A stretch of 8,065 nucleotides of DNA from NCBI GenBank assembly GCA_001789855.1, contig MGAT01000025.1:1-8065 (forward strand), written 5' to 3'. Positions 5,510 to 8,065 of the stretch are shown here, piece after piece. Positions within the stretch are counted from its first letter, which is position 1, and each line of letters starts with the position of its first letter. A program made the position numbers and the translations under genes. Origin of the DNA: Candidatus Roizmanbacteria bacterium RIFCSPLOWO2_01_FULL_44_13 (GTDB lineage: Bacteria > Patescibacteriota > Microgenomatia > UBA1406 > GWC2-37-13). The notes beneath the pieces were generated by a model. That model was not told where the DNA came from and searched no databases. It saw nothing but the letters and a program-made list of their open reading frames with translations.

Positions 5510-5736
5510 AAAAATTTTTGACAGGAAAAGTAATCTCTACCAAAATGGCTAAAACCGTGACAGTCCAAGTGGAGAGAAAGTTGAGGCACGGCCGGTATAA
5601 GAAAGTCATTATCCGCCACAAAAAATACAAGGCGCACGTCGTCGATCTGGATTTGAAAATAGGGGATTCGGTCCAAATCGAAGCCACGCGGCCGATTTCC
5701 AAAGACAAACATTTTAGAGTAGTTAAAAAAATCTAA
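5506..5736 (+). CDS. rpsQ: 30S ribosomal protein S17 (uS17)
   Basis: S17 is an OB-fold primary binder of 16S rRNA in the 30S body. The 76-residue product has the typical opening LTGKVISTKMAKTVTVQVERK, a basic central strand HGRYKKVIIRHKKYKAH, and the signature LKIGDSVQIEATRPISKDKHFRVV, where GDxVxIxExRPxSKxK is the family motif. It overlaps the rpmC stop by four bases. This would be the last gene of an E. coli S10 operon; here rplN follows after 11 bases with no terminator, so the S10 and spc operons are joined. Confidence 0.97.
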   Translation: MKKFLTGKVISTKMAKTVTVQVERKLRHGRYKKVIIRHKKYKAHVVDLDLKIGDSVQIEATRPISKDKHFRVVKKI

Positions 5737-5747
5737 AAAAAGTAAAT

Positions 5748-6122
5748 ATGTTACAGCAAAGAACCATGTTGGGCGTCGCCGACAACACCGGAGCAAAGAA
5801 GGTGTCGATGATCGGAATGACAAAAAAAGGCAACAGGCGCTTCGCCTATCTCGGCGAAGTCATCAACGTCGCCGTCAAAGAAGCCCTTCCCTACGGTACG
5901 GTAAAAAAGGGTGAGGTGGTTTATGCGGTGATTGTGAGAACGCGCAAAGAAAAGAGACGACCGGACGGCAGTTACATCAGATTCGACGACAACGCTTGTG
6001 TAATTTTGATGGCGGCGGACGTGAAGGATCCCAAAGGGACGAGAATTTTCGGCCCGATCGCCAAGGAAGTCAAAGACAAGGGGTTTGCCAAAATTGCCAG
6101 TTTAGCCGAAGAAATATATTAA
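5748..6122 (+). CDS. rplN: 50S ribosomal protein L14 (uL14)
   Basis: L14 forms intersubunit bridges with 16S rRNA and is the docking site of the silencing factor RsfS. The 124-residue product matches the family length (E. coli 123). It begins MLQQRTMLGVADNTGAKKVSMIG, the conserved DNTGA motif being at residues 12-16, and continues with VKKGEVVYAVIVRTRKEKRRPDGSYIRFDDNACVI and GTRIFGPIAKEV, all classical L14 signatures. The start has AAAT before the ATG and no Shine-Dalgarno. The 11-base gap after rpsQ is A-rich and holds no recognisable promoter of its own. Confidence 0.98.
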   Translation: MLQQRTMLGVADNTGAKKVSMIGMTKKGNRRFAYLGEVINVAVKEALPYGTVKKGEVVYAVIVRTRKEKRRPDGSYIRFDDNACVILMAADVKDPKGTRIFGPIAKEVKDKGFAKIASLAEEIY

Positions 6123-6124
6123 CT

Positions 6125-6430
6125 ATGAAAATAAAAAAAGGAGACAAAATCAAGGTGGTTGCGGGGAAGGATAAAGGCCGCGAAGGAAAAGTGGAACGGG
6201 TTTACGTAAAAGCGGGAAGGGTTTTGATAGAAGGAATAAACCAATACAAAAGGCACGTGAAGAAAAACGAAAAAATGCCTCAGGGCGGGGTCGTGGACGT
6301 TCCCCGGCCGATCTCGGTTGCCAAGGTGATGTTGATATGTCCAAAATGCGGAAAACTGGTGCGCACAGGCTACTCGATAGAAAAAAACAAAAAAGTTAGA
6401 GTTTGTAAAAAATGTGGGAGCTCAATATGA
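6125..6430 (+). CDS. rplX: 50S ribosomal protein L24 (uL24), zinc-ribbon type
   Basis: L24 is an early assembly initiator of the 50S near the tunnel exit. The 101-residue product starts with MKIKKGDKIKVVAGKDKGREG, the KOW motif typical of L24. Residues 43-65 hold the conserved HVKKNEKMPQGGVVDVPRPIS. The C-terminus carries two CxxC pairs (Cys72/Cys75 and Cys94/Cys97) that probably bind zinc, a form found in many bacteria but not in E. coli. ATG 6125 is chosen two bases after rplN; an in-frame extension to 5996 lies inside rplN and adds no family sequence. The TGA stop overlaps the rplE start by four bases. Confidence 0.97.
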   Translation: MKIKKGDKIKVVAGKDKGREGKVERVYVKAGRVLIEGINQYKRHVKKNEKMPQGGVVDVPRPISVAKVMLICPKCGKLVRTGYSIEKNKKVRVCKKCGSSI

Positions 6431-6963
6431 CATTCAAAGACCATTACAATCAGGAGATCAAGAAAAAGCTCATGGTTGAACTCAAGTTGAAGAATACCAT
6501 GGAAGCGCCGAAGCCTTTAAAGGTAGTTCTCAATGTCGGCGCCGGCGAGGCAGTGACAAGCAAGGGAGTTTTGGAAAAAGTCCAAGAACAGCTGGCGACC
6601 ATTTCCGGACAAAGGCCGGTACAAACTCATGCTCGAATGTCGATCTCGGCATTTAAGATAAGAAAAGGGTTGCCAATCGGCGTCAAAGTGACGATGAGGG
6701 GGAGGTCGATGTGGGAATTTTTAGAAAAACTGACGAAAATTGTCATTCCGCGTCTTCGCGATTTTCGAGGCATCAAGGACAAAAACGTCGACAACCACGG
6801 CAACCTTAATTTGGGCTTTTCGGAGCAAACAATATTTCCCGAGATAGAGTTCGACAAAATTGATAAAATAAGAGGCCTCGAAGTGACCGTCGTTACCAAC
6901 GCAAAGAGCCACGAAAAAGGCAAGAAGTTATTCGAGTTATTGGGAATTCCCTTTAAAAAATAA
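6427..6963 (+). CDS. rplE: 50S ribosomal protein L5 (uL5)
   Basis: L5 binds 5S rRNA in the central protuberance and touches the P-site tRNA. From ATG 6427 the product has 178 residues, like E. coli (179). Signatures are [36 protein letters not shown] (about residues 78-98), [25 protein letters not shown], and the C-terminal [12 protein letters not shown] with LFELLGIPF. The alternative ATG at 6412 would add five residues. I prefer 6427 because it gives the ATGA overlap used elsewhere in this operon, has T at -1, and stands six bases after GGGAG (6416-6420), a plausible Shine-Dalgarno. Confidence 0.97.
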   Translation: MTFKDHYNQEIKKKLMVELKLKNTMEAPKPLKVVLNVGAGEAVTSKGVLEKVQEQLATISGQRPVQTHARMSISAFKIRKGLPIGVKVTMRGRSMWEFLEKLTKIVIPRLRDFRGIKDKNVDNHGNLNLGFSEQTIFPEIEFDKIDKIRGLEVTVVTNAKSHEKGKKLFELLGIPFKK

Positions 6964-6965
6964 AT

Positions 6966-7151
6966 ATGGCAAAGACATCAGACGAAGTTAAATTTAAAAG
7001 AAAACAAAAGTATGAAGTGAGGCAACGCAACCGTTGTCCTTTGTGCGGCCGGGCGAGGGGTTATATGAGAAGGTTCGGCATGTGCAGGATTTGTTTTAGA
7101 GAGAAAGCATTGGCGGGTGAAATACCGGGAGTTAGAAAAGTTTCTTGGTAA
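6966..7151 (+). CDS. rpsN: 30S ribosomal protein S14, zinc-binding type Z (uS14)
   Basis: S14 is a late-binding protein of the 30S head. The 61-residue product is the short zinc form (rpsZ/rpsN1 type), with CPLC (Cys24, Cys27) and CRIC (Cys40, Cys43) and the strongly conserved [15 protein letters not shown] and PGVRKVSW ending. This type contrasts with the roughly 100-residue zinc-free E. coli protein. ATG 6966 is two bases after rplE. The next gene is rpsS, which is unusual in position; S14 and S19 touch in the assembled 30S head, so the adjacency makes structural sense. Confidence 0.98.
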   Translation: MAKTSDEVKFKRKQKYEVRQRNRCPLCGRARGYMRRFGMCRICFREKALAGEIPGVRKVSW

Positions 7152-7155
7152 AAAT

Positions 7156-7440
7156 ATGGCAAGATCAACCAAAAAGGGTCCGTATATAGACGAAAAATTA
7201 GCAAAAAAAGTTCAGCGTCAGAAAGATAACAAGACGACAGACGCGATTAAAACTTGGGCGCGCAATTCCCAAATATCGCCGGAATTCGTCGGACACAAAA
7301 TCGCCATCCACAACGGCAGGAAATTCATCGAAGTTTTGATATCGGAGACGATGGTCGGCCACCGGTTGGGCGAATTTTCCCCCACCCGCACCTTTAGAAG
7401 TCACGGCAAGGTGACCAAGAAAGTTCTTGAAGCAACCTAA
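7156..7440 (+). CDS. rpsS: 30S ribosomal protein S19 (uS19), displaced in the operon
   Basis: S19 binds 16S rRNA in the 30S head beside S13 and S14, close to the A-site finger bridge. The 94-residue product is of normal length (E. coli 92) and has [15 protein letters not shown] at the start, [22 protein letters not shown] in the middle, and the S19 signature [18 protein letters not shown] near the end. ATG 7156 lies four bases after rpsN and has T at -1; the frame extends upstream to 7117 only by overlapping rpsN. In nearly all bacteria rpsS lies between rplB and rplV. Here that junction is closed and rpsS is inserted between rpsN and rpsH. Composition and spacing match its new neighbours, so the move is not recent. 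No second copy is in the window. Confidence 0.98.
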   Translation: MARSTKKGPYIDEKLAKKVQRQKDNKTTDAIKTWARNSQISPEFVGHKIAIHNGRKFIEVLISETMVGHRLGEFSPTRTFRSHGKVTKKVLEAT

Positions 7441-7443
7441 TCT

Positions 7444-7830
7444 ATGGAAAACTCTATCAACGATTTAATCATCAGAATAAAAAACGGATATATGGCTCAA
7501 AAAGAAATGATCGTTATCCGACACTCAAAATACGCCGTGGAAGTGTTGAAAAAGTTGAAGGAATTAAAGTTTATCTCCGGCTATTCCGAGGCGGGTAAAA
7601 AAATAAAATCGATCGAAGTAACATTGACTTATGACAAGAATGTGCCGAAGTTCACCGACGTCGAGATTTTTTCCCGGCCGGGTCGACGGTTCTACGTTTC
7701 TTATAAGGATTTAAAGCCGGTTTTGTCGGGGTACGGATACTCTATTCTCTCGACTCCCGTTGGCATTCTCACCAACCGCGAAGCGAGGGCAAAAAAAGTC
7801 GGGGGAGAGTTGTTATTTAATATTTGGTAA
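7444..7830 (+). CDS. rpsH: 30S ribosomal protein S8 (uS8)
   Basis: S8 is a primary 16S rRNA binder that organises the central domain; in E. coli it represses the spc operon by binding mRNA at rplE. The 128-residue product (E. coli 130) opens with NSINDLIIRIKNGYMAQKE and has the RNA-binding C-terminal region SGYGYSILSTPVGILTNREARAKKVGGELLFNIW, in which STxxGxxTxREA and the final Trp are diagnostic. ATG 7444 is three bases after rpsS, T at -1, no Shine-Dalgarno. No copy of the 16S-like S8 repressor site was recognised by eye near rplE, so autoregulation is undecided. Confidence 0.97.
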   Translation: MENSINDLIIRIKNGYMAQKEMIVIRHSKYAVEVLKKLKELKFISGYSEAGKKIKSIEVTLTYDKNVPKFTDVEIFSRPGRRFYVSYKDLKPVLSGYGYSILSTPVGILTNREARAKKVGGELLFNIW

Positions 7831-7845
7831 TCAAGAAAAAACAAT

Positions 7846-8065
7846 ATGTCAAAAATTGGCCAAAAGAAAATCACCGTTTCCCAATCGGTCAGCATTGAGA
7901 CGGCCGGACAACTAATCACGGTTAAGGGAGCAGTCGGCTCGGTTGTAATCGAATTGCCGGGCAACCTAACCTTAGAAAAAAGCCAAGGGGAGCTCGTTGT
8001 CAAAAGGACGGCGGAGGATAAAAAGAGCAAATCGGTTCACGGCTTATTCCGCCAGCTTCTGTATA
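7846..8065 (+). CDS. rplF: 50S ribosomal protein L6 (uL6), 3'-truncated by window edge
   Basis: L6 lies near the sarcin-ricin loop and the factor-binding site of the 50S. Seventy-three codons are visible of about 180 expected. They contain the L6 N-terminal repeat pattern: MSKIGQKKITV, QLITVKGAVGSV, a strand ending VVKRTAEDKKSKSVHG, and the start of the helix LFRQLLY, which matches the family sequence AxxGTxRALLxNM. The protein continues past the window. ATG 7846 follows rpsH by 15 bases, has AAT before the ATG, and lacks a Shine-Dalgarno. The rpsH-rplF order is that of the classical spc operon, so rplR and rpsE would be expected next, outside this window. Confidence 0.93.
   Translation, partial: MSKIGQKKITVSQSVSIETAGQLITVKGAVGSVVIELPGNLTLEKSQGELVVKRTAEDKKSKSVHGLFRQLLY

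Noticed and set aside
5518..5546. TTGACA with CAAAAT 17 bases later inside rpsQ, possible internal spc-type promoter
   Set aside because: The -35 match is perfect but the -10 matches only 4 of 6, and the bases are constrained by S17 codons. Not enough to call without transcript data.
5996..6124. In-frame extension of L24 upstream of 6125
   Set aside because: It lies inside rplN in another frame, and the KOW motif starts right after Met at 6125.
7117..7155. In-frame extension of S19 upstream of 7156
   Set aside because: It overlaps rpsN; the S19 family start MxRSxKKGP begins at 7156.

Overview
The window is one plus-strand block of translation genes: the 3' part of tuf (EF-Tu), then a fused S10-spc ribosomal protein cluster, tuf'-rpsJ-[regulatory gap]-rplC-rplD-rplW-rplB-rplV-rpsC-rplP-rpmC-rpsQ-rplN-rplX-rplE-rpsN-rpsS-rpsH-rplF'. 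Only tuf (5' end missing) and rplF (3' end missing) are cut by the window edges. I see no mobile element, tRNA, rRNA or CRISPR.

Organism: clearly bacterial by gene order and protein families. Several traits fit a member of the Candidate Phyla Radiation (Patescibacteria), perhaps Microgenomates-like: very tight packing, A-rich and mostly Shine-Dalgarno-free starts, zinc-type S14 and L24, a shortened L2 N-terminus, and Lys-rich tails. This assignment rests on sequence impression, not on a search. TGA is used as a stop three times (rplP, rpmC, rplX), so the UGA-recoded code of Gracilibacteria/Absconditabacteria is ruled out. The other complete genes stop at TAA, and all 17 visible starts are ATG.

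Layout: positions 1-1271 hold tuf and rpsJ, which use more G/C-ending codons than the rest. Positions 1272-1403 are the only sizeable gap, and the most interesting part of the window. It holds a near-consensus sigma-70 promoter (TTGACC, 17 nt, TATAAT), an upstream hairpin, a 9-bp hairpin, and an overlapping intrinsic terminator (7-bp stem plus 8 T). The terminator ends four bases before the rplC start. The promoter lies upstream of the terminator and the two hairpins exclude each other, so this looks like a transcription attenuator for the whole downstream ribosomal protein operon. A 12-codon ORF starts at the predicted transcription start and stops just before the antiterminator, so a translation-coupled mechanism is possible.

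Positions 1404-8065 hold fifteen further ribosomal protein genes, separated by -4 to +23 bases. The order matches the classical S10 and spc operons joined together, except that rpsS (S19) is missing from its usual place between rplB and rplV and sits between rpsN (S14) and rpsH (S8). The proteins cover the 30S head (S3, S10, S14, S19), the 30S body (S8, S17), the 50S exit-tunnel region (L4, L22, L23, L24, L29), the peptidyl-transferase surroundings (L2, L3, L16), the intersubunit bridge protein L14, the central protuberance (L5), and L6. EF-Tu delivers aminoacyl-tRNA to the same ribosome.
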